Positions 36,339 through 44,638 are shown, counted from the stretch's first letter. The stretch is DNA of 64,000 bases from Candidatus Heimdallarchaeota archaeon (GCA_030149205.1 JASBSB010000007.1:548473-612472), one strand, 5' to 3'. Program-made: numbers and translations. The notes: generated by a model from the sequence alone, not told the origin.

Positions 36339-36350
36339 TATATTTATATA
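36339..36350 (+). promoter_or_regulatory. TATA box for padR-hsp20
   Basis: TATATTTATATA is a strong TATA element. It predicts transcription start near 36370, giving a short 5' leader with the second palindrome before the SD (GGTGGT) of the ATG at 36418. It rules out the ORF-track TTG start at 36352. Confidence 0.65.
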
Positions 36351-36391
36351 CTTGTTCTCCCTATCTATAATTAATCAATTGGATGCTCATA

Positions 36392-36406
36392 TTAGAGCTC
36401 TAACAA
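36392..36406. promoter_or_regulatory. Palindromic operator candidate (proximal)
   Basis: TTAGAGCTCTAACAA, with the 12-bp perfect core TTAGAGCTCTAA, repeats the distal palindrome. It lies between the TATA box and the start codon, where a bound repressor would block initiation or early elongation. Confidence 0.6.
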
Positions 36407-36417
36407 TTGGTGGTAAT

Positions 36418-36903
36418 ATGTGGCTTGGAATAATAAAACATAATGGAAAAGTGCTATCCCCTGTTGAACTCATCACACTGATGGAAGTTCCAAACTCTGA
36501 GGTGATTTCAGCAAAACAGCTTATGGAGAAAATAGAGATGGAAACATCTTACTGGAAACCAGAGAGAGGAACCATCTATCCCATAATGCACAGGTTAACT
36601 GGAATGGGTCTGCTCAAGAAAACAAAGACTGAGGGAAACACCCTGGGATTCAGAAGAACTCAGGAGGGAACTGCATTTCTAAGATCAAGCTTTGATGAGA
36701 TTGCCATCCAATTGGAGGTCTTCGTTAAGTATTTCAGCTCTGTAGCAGACAGTGCCGTTAAAATCGACCCAATCAAATCTTTGAGGTTTATTGAAAAAAT
36801 GGAAACGCTGGCTGATGAACTGAAAGTTAAACTTGCTAAGATCAAGACCAGAGCACATGAAATCGTTGAAGAAGACGACTGGCATGAAATATCAATTGAA
36901 TAG
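36418..36903 (+). CDS. PadR-family transcriptional regulator
   Basis: 161 residues from the ATG at 36418 (MWLGIIKHNGK), preceded by GGTGGT. The winged-helix region includes YWKPERGTIYPIMHRLTGMGLLKK, close to the PadR pattern S-x-GTIYPxLxRLExxGLI, followed by a helical C-terminal dimerisation part. It likely represses its own promoter through the palindromes upstream and controls the directly coupled Hsp20-like gene. The 22-residue longer ORF-track start lies upstream of the expected transcript start. Confidence 0.85.
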   Translation: MWLGIIKHNGKVLSPVELITLMEVPNSEVISAKQLMEKIEMETSYWKPERGTIYPIMHRLTGMGLLKKTKTEGNTLGFRRTQEGTAFLRSSFDEIAIQLEVFVKYFSSVADSAVKIDPIKSLRFIEKMETLADELKVKLAKIKTRAHEIVEEDDWHEISIE

Positions 36904-36912
36904 GTGAATACA

Positions 36913-37461
36913 ATGGAAAAAGATGACATTGAAATTGAAACTGAAGTAGAAGAGACCTTTGAAGATGAAGAGGTCTTTGATGAAATACATGAACACGGCC
37001 CCCACGGGCCACACTCCGGCAAGCATGTCTTTGTGAGAAAAATGAAGGGACCAAGGGGTCCTAAAGGGCCAATGGGTCCAATGGGATTCGAATTTGGATT
37101 TAAGGGGCGAAGAGGAGGCAAAGGGAAAATGGGTTGCCAATGCATGTCTGGACAAGGAAGAAGAGGTAAGAATTTCCCTGTTAGAGTGGAACAATTACTC
37201 AAAGGTGATGATCTAAAAGTCGTTATCTTTCTCCCAGGAATTGACAAGACAAGTCTCAAGATCAGAGCAAAACCCACACAGTTGGTTGTTGAGGCAAAAA
37301 ATGCTGAAGAATTCAAAGAGACATTAGGTGAGGAAGAAATCTCAATACAGCTCAACCTTAAGGATCAGGTAACACCTGAAATGATCAAGGCAAAGTACGA
37401 GCTTGGAATTCTCACACTGACAGCTCCAAGAGTGCTAGGTAAAGAAGTACCTGTGGAATAA
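36913..37461 (+). CDS. Hsp20/alpha-crystallin-like protein with Gly-Pro-rich N-terminus
   Basis: 182 residues. An acidic start (DDIEIETEVEETFEDEEV) is followed by EHGPHGPHSGKH, a short collagen-like GPRGPKGPMGPMG run and a basic Gly-rich segment. The C-terminal half is an alpha-crystallin-like beta sandwich: LKVVIFLPGIDKTSLKIRA and KAKYELGILTLTAPRV, the usual YxNGxLxLxxPK ending. Probably a small heat-shock chaperone. I use the ATG at 36913 behind AGGTG, not the GTG at 36904. Operon with padR. Confidence 0.8.
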   Translation: MEKDDIEIETEVEETFEDEEVFDEIHEHGPHGPHSGKHVFVRKMKGPRGPKGPMGPMGFEFGFKGRRGGKGKMGCQCMSGQGRRGKNFPVRVEQLLKGDDLKVVIFLPGIDKTSLKIRAKPTQLVVEAKNAEEFKETLGEEEISIQLNLKDQVTPEMIKAKYELGILTLTAPRVLGKEVPVE

Positions 37462-37607
37462 TCCTCAAAGGCAATAAATACCACGTAAAATAAGAAAAAT
37501 AATTAGAATATATTAAATTTTACACGATAAATTCAAATTAATATTTCAAATTATAAATCCAAATTACTAATAAAAAAATACCCATTACTTAGTTAAAACT
37601 TGAATTC

Positions 37608-37913
37608 TCAAAAATCAAGGTCTTCAAGATGTTTGATCACCTTGATCAGAGCTTGGAGCACCTCATATTCATCATGGCTGAGATGCCCATCTGATAATGC
37701 CTCTGAAAAGGCTGACATCCACATTTCATTTCTTAGTTTCTCAAGCCCTAACCTTTCAAAATCTGTGATGATGCCGTCACCCCATGCCTTGTCTAAGATA
37801 AGAGCATAGTTAATCAGGGAATCTGTGACTACATCCATCAGTCGTGCCTCCTCTTCGGTGATCATTCCATCTCTGAGTACTGGCTCTTTCAGCATCCTCC
37901 AGATTTCATCCAC
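37608..37913 (-). CDS. Small protein with three EF-hand-like DG repeats
   Basis: 101 acidic residues in three similar helix-loop-helix units: VLRDGMITEEEARLMDVV, AWGDGIITDFERLGLEKL and ALSDGHLSHDEYEVLQAL. Each has D-G-x-(I/L)-(T/S)-x-x-E, matching EF-hand loop positions 5, 6, 8, 9 and 12, but without the first Asp. It may be a degenerate calcium-binding or TerB-like fold. No signal peptide. Function unknown. Confidence 0.65.
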   Translation of the reverse strand: MDEIWRMLKEPVLRDGMITEEEARLMDVVTDSLINYALILDKAWGDGIITDFERLGLEKLRNEMWMSAFSEALSDGHLSHDEYEVLQALIKVIKHLEDLDF

Positions 37914-38005
37914 GTATTTGTAAAAGAATTGGTGATTATAAATCTTACTTAGGAAAGATTGATGTGATCATAAGTTTCTAAGATTATTCCTTAATCCAAG
38001 AATCG

Positions 38006-38449
38006 CTAGTTTAGCACTAGCTGACTGATCTCAGCCTGGAGATTATACACAACCTGTTTGTTCTTACTAATTTTATAGACGAACGGGTTCGGGGTACTTC
38101 TCACCCACATCTTAAACTCCACATCCATATCGAAAGTTCCTGCAGATTCAACACTAAACCTGACAATTGATGAAATTGGTATGGAGTGATACTCCTTCTT
38201 ACTTCCAGTGAGACCTTGTACGTCGACATGAATGACCCGTTTGTCTGTTATCACGAAATAATCCCGAATGAACTTAAATCCCATTCTTATACTCTCTGTT
38301 GGTATAAGCAGACTGTTAACCAGTGATTCTGCCTCTTTGTTCGATATCTGACTTGAATTTCCCATTAAGCGTCCAAGCATAATAACACCCCTGAATCCGT
38401 AAACCTTAAGGTTTGTGATGAGATTGAAGTCAAGGGGATTGTTTGCCAA
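38006..38449 (-). CDS. Bacterial-type PH domain protein (DUF1696-like)
   Basis: 147 residues matching the bPH_1 pattern: an early helix, then FKFIRDYFVITDKRVIHVDVQGLTGSKKEYHSIPISSI, FSVESAGTFDMDVEFKMWV and a final helix. This single PH-like domain is widespread in bacteria and archaea with no settled role. It is soluble, ATG start, and probably transcribed alone. Confidence 0.82.
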   Translation of the reverse strand: MANNPLDFNLITNLKVYGFRGVIMLGRLMGNSSQISNKEAESLVNSLLIPTESIRMGFKFIRDYFVITDKRVIHVDVQGLTGSKKEYHSIPISSIVRFSVESAGTFDMDVEFKMWVRSTPNPFVYKISKNKQVVYNLQAEISQLVLN

Positions 38450-38526
38450 TTTGGTAGTGACAAAGCAGTTAAGATGGTTGGGATTTAGAGTGTGATAGTG
38501 TATCTCAGGTAAAGTGATGTAAGTAA

Positions 38527-39477
38527 TTAGCCATTATACGCTGAGCTAAGGTCTGAAATTATAAATTTATTCATCCTAAGAAATGCCTCTGTTACTCTCT
38601 TTCGCTGGTCTGCCGTGCCTTCTGACAGATATTGATCTAATAGCCTTGGGATAATTTGCCAAGTTACACCATACTTATCATGGATCCAACCACATTGACT
38701 TGGTGTACCTCCTTCACTAAGTCTTTCCCAGTAGAAATCTATCTCCTCTTGACTGTCACAGTATATCATGTGTGAGGTAGCAACAGAAAAATCAAACTTT
38801 GGATTTCCATTGATTAATACCATTGGAAACTCCTTTATTGTGAGGTTGATTGATATTGCTTTGCCCTTTTGGTCTGCATCTGTGGCCTCTTCTCGATTAA
38901 CAGAATTAATCCTTGAGTTCCTGAAAATTGAAAGATAAAAGTTTGCAGCTTCCTCAGCCTCAGATTTGAACCAGAGGCAGGGGATTATTCGATCGGTTTT
39001 TGGGATCAATTCCAGTTCTAGTAATCGGTTCAGAGATTCATTAAAGCCATCTGCCATCCCTGTGTTTAACATTCCATCACGTGATTCTTTGCTTTTATGA
39101 GTGGATAAAGTTCTTATCTTAGTACTTTCAGGACTTATCTCAATAAATTCGATTGTCTCGGTAACCTCATCATCAGGAAATGGTTCATAGTTGAAGGTCC
39201 AAGTTATCTTGTTGATGGGATCGATCTCTTTAAATTCTCCAAAGAAGACATGTTTCTCCCCGCTCGGTTCAATGTTTATAAATTTCCAATTTCCACCTTT
39301 TTTGACCTCCATCTGTTCGACAACTGTCTCCATCCTTTTCGGGCCCCACCAGTGTTGTATTCCTTTTGGGTCTAGGTAGAGGTAAAACAGTTTGTATCGA
39401 GGTATATCTAACACCCTTTCCATTATGATCTGTGTGTCTGTCGGGGTGGAAACCTTTAATGAGTTATGAGATTCCAT
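38527..39477 (-). CDS. SRPBCC (AHSA1-like) and PhnB-like VOC fusion
   Basis: About 316 residues in two domains. Residues 1-155 are an AHSA1-type START/SRPBCC fold (ERVLDIPRYKLFYLYLDPKGIQHWWGP, FFGEFKEIDPINKITWTF, DGMLNTGMADGFNESLNRL). Residues 160-300 are a PhnB-like VOC domain (IIPCLWFKSEAEEAANFYLSIF, CGWIHDKYGVTWQIIP). Both are known singly and in tandem; the ligand is unknown. I start at the ATG at 39477, with AGGTG eight bases before it, not the GTG at 39489. Confidence 0.82.
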   Translation of the reverse strand: MESHNSLKVSTPTDTQIIMERVLDIPRYKLFYLYLDPKGIQHWWGPKRMETVVEQMEVKKGGNWKFINIEPSGEKHVFFGEFKEIDPINKITWTFNYEPFPDDEVTETIEFIEISPESTKIRTLSTHKSKESRDGMLNTGMADGFNESLNRLLELELIPKTDRIIPCLWFKSEAEEAANFYLSIFRNSRINSVNREEATDADQKGKAISINLTIKEFPMVLINGNPKFDFSVATSHMIYCDSQEEIDFYWERLSEGGTPSQCGWIHDKYGVTWQIIPRLLDQYLSEGTADQRKRVTEAFLRMNKFIISDLSSAYNG

Positions 39478-39839
39478 GTAGCTATTCACCTATGCACTTC
39501 ATTGTTACAGAAAAAGTAGTAATTCTCGAAGATGCAATAAAATATTAGTGAATGTCTATTTAAACCTTTATAGCAGGATTAAAACTGAATCTGGACACAT
39601 TGATGTTATTTGTTCCAACATTATTCAGGTGCCATTAATTTTAGTCTTGATTATAAATTGAAATAGGAAGAGAATAAATTAATACTTCTTTTGGTAGAGA
39701 TAGAGACCTTTGTTTAATATTATGTAACTATCCCTCAGGAGAGCAATGTTAAAATCACAAAAAGTCATGAAACAGCGATAAAACATATTGTAATAATAAT
39801 AACATACAGTTTTAATAATAACTTATTGCTTGAAGAATC
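39478..39839. other. Intergenic region upstream of lysW
   Basis: 362 bp of A/T-rich DNA between divergent genes. It has TTTAATATTA at 39713, a short Lys/Arg-containing ORF at 39746, and TTTTAATAAT at about 39811-39820 in the right place to be a leaderless promoter for lysW. No RNA gene or strong hairpin was found. Confidence 0.45.
39746..39781 (+). CDS. Possible 11-residue leader ORF before lysW
   Basis: MLKSQKVMKQR, followed by TAA, is preceded by AGGAG with five-base spacing. Four of eleven residues are Lys or Arg, the possible products of the LysW pathway. It ends 58 bp before lysW. Evidence is thin: A/T-rich DNA favours Lys codons and lysW seems to have its own TATA box. Confidence 0.2.
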   Translation: MLKSQKVMKQR

Positions 39840-40049
39840 ATGCAAACACAAGTAAGTGAACAACTAAACGAAATCAATCAATTAATCTTTATCTGCACAG
39901 TATGTGACGCTGAGAATGACCTCGAACAGAGCACAGAAATCAACGAAATTGTTGAATGTATGGATTGTGCAACTGAATTTGAGGTAATCTCATTAGAGCC
40001 AATTCAAGTGGTTGAATTAGAACTTTCTGACGAGGATTGGGGACAGTAA
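39840..40049 (+). CDS. lysW: LysW-type amino-group carrier protein
   Basis: 69 residues, acidic, with a zinc ribbon (CTVC and CMDC) and a C-terminal EDWG tail. LysW carries the growing substrate of lysine (or arginine) synthesis through an amide to the side chain of its last residue, Glu in described carriers. Here the last codon is CAG (EDWGQ), so the key residue is Gln. The N-terminus is some 12 residues longer than usual. First gene of the lys operon; TATA-like TTTTAATAAT lies about 20-29 nt upstream. Confidence 0.88.
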   Translation: MQTQVSEQLNEINQLIFICTVCDAENDLEQSTEINEIVECMDCATEFEVISLEPIQVVELELSDEDWGQ

Positions 40050-40074
40050 TTCCTTCGGAAGCGAGTTATCCAAA

Positions 40075-40938
40075 ATGAACATTGGATTCATTCATTCCTT
40101 AATCAGACCAGAAGAAAAACTACTCCTAAAAGAATTCGACCGTAAAGGTGTTTCGCCAATAAGAATAGATTCAAGAACCTTTCAGTTTGATTCATCGGCT
40201 ACAAACATCCAATCAAATGATCTCATCCTGGAGAAAAATCATTTGGACTCGGTTTTTAATCGATCTTTAAGTTACTCTCAAAGCCTTCAAACCTTGAGGA
40301 TTTTTGAGAGTCTTGCAGTACATACAATGAATTCTTCTGAGGTTTTAGAAAATTGTGGGGATAAGATAAAAACCAGTCTAGCCTTAAAAAATGTACCACA
40401 ACCTGAATTTGGCGTGGCTTTCTCCATGGAGGGTGCACTGTCACTAATTGAGCAGATGGGGTATCCTGTGGTTTTAAAGCCAGTTATAGGTTCCTGGGGA
40501 AGATTATTATCTAAGATAAATGATAGAGATGCCGCAGAATCAGTGTTGGAACACAAATTTACATTGGGAAACTATACACATTCAGTAATTTACGTACAAA
40601 AATTTGTGGAAAAAGGAGGGCGAGACATTAGAAGCTTTGTTGTTGGGGATGAATGTATTGCTGCAATTTACCGAGACAGTCCTCATTGGATAACTAACAC
40701 AGCGAGAGGTGGAACAGCCAGCAACTGCCCTGTGACTGAAGAAATCAAAGAACTGTCGCTAGCCGCAGCAAAGGCAGTTGGAGGGGGTATAGTTGCTATT
40801 GACCTCTTTGAATCCCCACAGGGTCTTTTGGTAAATGAGGTTAATGGAACAATGGAGTTTAAGAACAGTATTCAAACCACTGGTGTGAACATTCCAGAGA
40901 AGATCGTTGAATTTTATGTTAATGAGGTTAGAATGTAA
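40075..40938 (+). CDS. lysX: LysW-substrate ligase (ATP-grasp)
   Basis: 287-residue RimK-type ATP-grasp ligase joining alpha-aminoadipate (lysine route) or glutamate (arginine route) to LysW. Seen: [19 protein letters not shown] (ATP lysine and loop), [24 protein letters not shown] and [13 protein letters not shown] with the Mg ligands. I cannot tell LysX from ArgX by eye. Stop and next ATG overlap by one base (TAATG). Confidence 0.92.
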   Translation: MNIGFIHSLIRPEEKLLLKEFDRKGVSPIRIDSRTFQFDSSATNIQSNDLILEKNHLDSVFNRSLSYSQSLQTLRIFESLAVHTMNSSEVLENCGDKIKTSLALKNVPQPEFGVAFSMEGALSLIEQMGYPVVLKPVIGSWGRLLSKINDRDAAESVLEHKFTLGNYTHSVIYVQKFVEKGGRDIRSFVVGDECIAAIYRDSPHWITNTARGGTASNCPVTEEIKELSLAAAKAVGGGIVAIDLFESPQGLLVNEVNGTMEFKNSIQTTGVNIPEKIVEFYVNEVRM

Positions 40939-41975
40939 TGGTTGAAGTCAGTATAATTGGAGGGTCTGGATTTGTAGGTGGTGAGCTCTTAAGATTGCTA
41001 CTTTTTCATCCAGAGGTAACAGTAAAACAGGTTACCTCTGAGACTCACAAAGGGAAATTTGTGAAGTCCATACGTCCACACCTTCGACAGGTAACTGATA
41101 TAAAATTTAGTTCTGTGGCTAATTTACAGTCATGTGACACTATATTTCTTGCTTTGCCCCATGGAAGGTCTTTTGGACTGATACAACATGTAATTGAAAG
41201 CTGCAACAATGTGATTGACCTGAGTGCTGACTATAGATTAAGATCAGAGAAGGAGTATGAAAGATGGTATGGTGAAAAACATCTATTTCCTGAGCTTTTG
41301 AGACGTTTTGTTTATGGTATCCCAGAGCTGTACAGAAAGGACATGTCTAAATCAAATCTGGTTTCTAGCGCAGGGTGTAACGCCACAGCTTCAATTTTGG
41401 CACTTCACCCTATTTTTCAAGAAATTGGAGACCAAGTAAGAGATGTTGTGATTGATGTAAAGGTGGGAAGTTCTGAGGGTGGTAAATCTTATAATCAGGC
41501 AAGCCATCATCCCATCAGGGCAGGTTCCCTAAGGAGTTATAAGCCAGTGATGCATCGACATTCTGCAGAAATTAATCAGGAGTTATTTTCTACTGATAGA
41601 TCAGTTTATTTTTCTGCTACGTCCACTAACATCGTAAGAGGATTATTAGCAACAAGTCAGGTGTTATTAGAAGATTCAGTCTCTGAAAAAGATGTTTGGA
41701 AGATGTTTCGTAAACATTACTCTTCAGAACCTTTTATTCGTCTTGTGAATGATAAACAAGGATTGTTCCGTTATCCAGACCCAAAAACACTAGCAGGAAG
41801 CAACTTCTGTGATATTGGGTTTGCGAGTGATCCTGATAATAACAGATTAGTTGTTATCAGTGCCATTGATAACCTCATGAAGGGTGCAGCTGGTCAAGCT
41901 GTTCAGGCTTTCAATATTATGCACTCTTACGATGAGGTCACTGGTCTGCAATTTCCGGGTTTATATCCTGTGTAG
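40938..41975 (+). CDS. lysY: LysW-gamma-aminoadipyl/glutamyl-phosphate reductase
   Basis: 345-residue NADPH-dependent reductase of the ArgC/LysY family. N-terminal SIIGGSGFVGGELLRLLL Rossmann motif; catalytic Cys in SSAGCNATASILALHP; KVGSSEGGKSYNQASHHPIR and RHSAEINQEL follow. AGCNA rather than GCY is typical of LysY. It reduces the carrier-bound acyl phosphate to the semialdehyde. Confidence 0.92.
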   Translation: MVEVSIIGGSGFVGGELLRLLLFHPEVTVKQVTSETHKGKFVKSIRPHLRQVTDIKFSSVANLQSCDTIFLALPHGRSFGLIQHVIESCNNVIDLSADYRLRSEKEYERWYGEKHLFPELLRRFVYGIPELYRKDMSKSNLVSSAGCNATASILALHPIFQEIGDQVRDVVIDVKVGSSEGGKSYNQASHHPIRAGSLRSYKPVMHRHSAEINQELFSTDRSVYFSATSTNIVRGLLATSQVLLEDSVSEKDVWKMFRKHYSSEPFIRLVNDKQGLFRYPDPKTLAGSNFCDIGFASDPDNNRLVVISAIDNLMKGAAGQAVQAFNIMHSYDEVTGLQFPGLYPV

Positions 41976-41984
41976 GGTTTTCTT

Positions 41985-42635
41985 ATGTGTAGACTGTTAA
42001 GTTTTATTGCATCAGATTTGATAGATCCCAGCAAGATTCTAGAGGATTTTGCAAGGGCATGCTCAATCAGTAAAGAGTATCAGGGGCATGGGTGGGGTAT
42101 ATCATATCTTGATACAGAATCGGGGGAATGGAAACTTCGTAAGGAGATCAATCCCATATGGGAATCGAACTTTGGGGTGATTCCCCCAACCAACCAGTTT
42201 TTCGTTCATGCAAGATCTGCTTTTAAGGATGAAGGAATAACCATTGAAAACAATATGCCGTTTGAGGATGAGAATTATATTTTCATCTTTAACGGTGAGC
42301 TTAGAGGGGTTAAACTCAATGTGGAAGGTAGAATAGGTGCAGAGAAGCTCTTTAATTTCATGAAGAAATTTTTCTATCTAGGTGTTGAGGAGGGGATAAG
42401 AAAAGCAATGGGGATAGTTAACAAGCGAACTCAATACATAAGAGGCAGCAACTTTATGATTTATGACAAGAATACACAAACTCTGTATATTAATTCTAAA
42501 TTTAATGAAGATTCTGAATATTTTTCATTGGAAAGACTAGATATAGAAGGTGGTTTCATCATCTCATCTTTGAAATTTACTGATGGTGATTGGTCTTCCC
42601 TGCCAAATAATTCTCTGGAGGTAATCCCATGTTAA
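41985..42635 (+). CDS. Class II glutamine-amidotransferase-fold hydrolase in the lys operon
   Basis: 216-residue Ntn-type protein starting MCRLLSFIA, so Cys2 would be the N-terminal nucleophile after Met removal. Other GATase II features are GHGWGISYL, FFVHARSAF and the oxyanion segment FIFNGELRG. It is a stand-alone domain like EgtC/Dug3/YafJ, which cut gamma-glutamyl bonds, with no synthetase partner. It sits between lysY and lysZ/J and overlaps the latter by 7 bp, so a role in this pathway is likely. Confidence 0.82.
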   Translation: MCRLLSFIASDLIDPSKILEDFARACSISKEYQGHGWGISYLDTESGEWKLRKEINPIWESNFGVIPPTNQFFVHARSAFKDEGITIENNMPFEDENYIFIFNGELRGVKLNVEGRIGAEKLFNFMKKFFYLGVEEGIRKAMGIVNKRTQYIRGSNFMIYDKNTQTLYINSKFNEDSEYFSLERLDIEGGFIISSLKFTDGDWSSLPNNSLEVIPC

Positions 42636-44638
42636 TTCTAAAGGTAGGTGGGGGATCTCAGATAAACTTTGAGGAGATCATTCTTGACCTTCATTCCATA
42701 GATGAAGAGGTAATTGTTGTCTTAGGTGCAAACTCGACTCGTTCCAAATTAGCAGAGCTTCAGAACCTAAATCTGGAGACTGTGACGTCTGTCAGCGGTG
42801 TCTCTAGTGTTTTAACAACCCCATCTGTAGTTGATATAATCATGCAATCTTATGCTGGACTTCAAAGTCAGTTGTTTGTCGAGAAATGTCAGCAAAACGG
42901 AATCAATGCAATTAGTCTTTCTGGATTGGATGGAGGACTGATAAAAGGAAAGAAAAACAAAGGGATCAAGGTAGTTATTAATGGAAAGAAAAAGGTTATA
43001 AGAGATTTATCTGGTAAACCTGACACGCTAAATGTCGACCTACTGACGACTCTAATCGATAAAAAGTTTGTTCCCGTAATTACTATTCCCATTATGGGTG
43101 AAAATGGAGAGGCATTAAACACAGAAAATGATGATATTGTTAGCCTCCTACAAAGAGAACTGTCAGCAGAAAGAGTAATTCACCTCATAGAAGCCCCAGG
43201 GATTCTTCAGGACCCTGAAAATGAGGAGTCTATGCTAACGAATATTAGCCTCATTGAATTGGAGGTGCTGATTTCAACATCCGCTGGGAGATTTAAGCGG
43301 AAGCTTTTGTCACTTCAGACCTTAATAAAACAAAACTGTGAGCAGATTTATATCGGGGACGGGAGAGTCAAGAATCCAATCCAGAAGTGTTTAAATGGTG
43401 AATTCACTAAAATTGTTAATACTAATATCGAGAAGACAAAAGATTCAGTCGAATGGATAGAACTAGAGGAGAAATATGCCCTTGGTGTATTTCCAAAGCG
43501 TAGGGTTGTGATTGAAAGGGGAAAAGGTGCCAAGGTCTGGGACACTGATGGAAATGAGTATATTGATTGTGTCGGTGGTTGGGGCGTATCGATCTTGGGG
43601 CATTCAAATCCTAAAATTGCTGATGTGATAAGTACACAATCTAGAAAAATAATTACAGTTCCTTCTTCATTTTACAACCGGACGAGAGCTGAGTTGATGA
43701 AAAAACTTGTGGAGATATCTCCAATGGGGTTGGATCATGTGTTTTTAACTAACTCAGGAACTGAAAGCGTTGAAGCAGCGCTAAAATTTTCAATGATATC
43801 TACAGGGCGTGATAAATTCATATCAGCAGTTAAAGGATTTCATGGTAGGTCATTGGGATCATTATCTGTTACTCACAAGATGAAGTATCGAGAGCCCTTT
43901 ATGAGTTATTTAAACTCTGATAAGGTGACATTTGTTCCATTTAACAGAGAGGACAAGATTCTCCCACTGATAACAAATGAAATAGCGGCAGTTATACTAG
44001 AGGTTATTCAGGGTGAAGGGGGAGTGAATATTGGAGACGCATCCTATTTTCAGGCAGTGGAGGCAAAATGTCATGAAACAGGAACACTTTTGATAATTGA
44101 TGAGGTTCAAACAGGTTTCTGTAGAACTGGCTCAATGTTTGCTACTGACTTAGTTAACATCACTCCTGACATTTTATGTCTTGCAAAAGCAATAGCAGGT
44201 GGAGTTCCTATGGGTGCGGTTCTTACGAATGATAAGGTGAAAGTATCTGTGGGAAGTCATGGAACTACTTTTGGTGGAAACCCCTTGGCTTGTGCTGTGG
44301 CCCTAGAATCTATAAACATTTTAATCAGTGAAAACATAGCCGAACAGGCAAAAACCAAAGGAAATACGTTTTATCAACTGCTTTCCTCAAGTATCACAGG
44401 TTCGAATTTAAAGATCGTAAAAAACATAAGAAACATGGGGTTAATGATTGGAATAGATTTAAGAAGACCAGTTAAGTCGATAATTGATGCTTTGGATGCA
44501 CGTGGTGTTCTTACAATGCCTGCTGGTACAACAACTTTAAGGTTATTACCACCGGCTGTTATTACTGAAGATGAAATACATCAAGTTGTCGAAGAGATAA
44601 TTTCTGTTTTAAGAATGACAGATAAAAATTCATTATAA
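42629..44638 (+). CDS. lysZJ: LysZ-LysJ fusion: carrier-bound kinase plus aminotransferase
   Basis: 669 residues. About 1-265 is an amino acid kinase (LILKVGGGSQI, GLDGGLIKGKK, VPVITIPIMGENGEALN, RFKRKLLSLQTLI) that phosphorylates the LysW-bound acid. About 275-669 is a class III PLP aminotransferase (NEYIDCVGGWGVSILGHSNP, IDEVQTGFCRTG, PLP lysine in CLAKAIAGGVPMG, GTTFGGNPLAC) converting the carrier-bound semialdehyde to an amine. In known operons these are separate genes flanking the reductase step. No stop or frameshift lies at the junction (TNIEKTKDSVEW). Confidence 0.93.
   Translation: MLILKVGGGSQINFEEIILDLHSIDEEVIVVLGANSTRSKLAELQNLNLETVTSVSGVSSVLTTPSVVDIIMQSYAGLQSQLFVEKCQQNGINAISLSGLDGGLIKGKKNKGIKVVINGKKKVIRDLSGKPDTLNVDLLTTLIDKKFVPVITIPIMGENGEALNTENDDIVSLLQRELSAERVIHLIEAPGILQDPENEESMLTNISLIELEVLISTSAGRFKRKLLSLQTLIKQNCEQIYIGDGRVKNPIQKCLNGEFTKIVNTNIEKTKDSVEWIELEEKYALGVFPKRRVVIERGKGAKVWDTDGNEYIDCVGGWGVSILGHSNPKIADVISTQSRKIITVPSSFYNRTRAELMKKLVEISPMGLDHVFLTNSGTESVEAALKFSMISTGRDKFISAVKGFHGRSLGSLSVTHKMKYREPFMSYLNSDKVTFVPFNREDKILPLITNEIAAVILEVIQGEGGVNIGDASYFQAVEAKCHETGTLLIIDEVQTGFCRTGSMFATDLVNITPDILCLAKAIAGGVPMGAVLTNDKVKVSVGSHGTTFGGNPLACAVALESINILISENIAEQAKTKGNTFYQLLSSSITGSNLKIVKNIRNMGLMIGIDLRRPVKSIIDALDARGVLTMPAGTTTLRLLPPAVITEDEIHQVVEEIISVLRMTDKNSL

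Larger units (their letters stand above)
36060..36417. other. Intergenic region upstream of padR
   Basis: 358 bp between the amylase and the PadR-like gene. It contains a short GGAGG/CCCCC hairpin just after the amylase stop (a weak terminator candidate without U-run), an 18-bp palindrome at 36219, the TATA box at 36339 and a second palindrome copy at 36392. No further coding potential seen. Confidence 0.5.

Noticed and set aside
36660-37355. 231-residue minus-strand ORF antisense to padR and the Hsp20-like gene
   Set aside because: It is Ser/Pro/Leu-rich low-quality sequence spanning the junction of two well-supported genes on the other strand, with no recognisable domain. It is a shadow.
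39811-39838. AATAA/TTATT hairpin as an attenuator before lysW
   Set aside because: Only five A-T pairs in very A/T-rich DNA; it coincides with a likely TATA box and has no G-C support.
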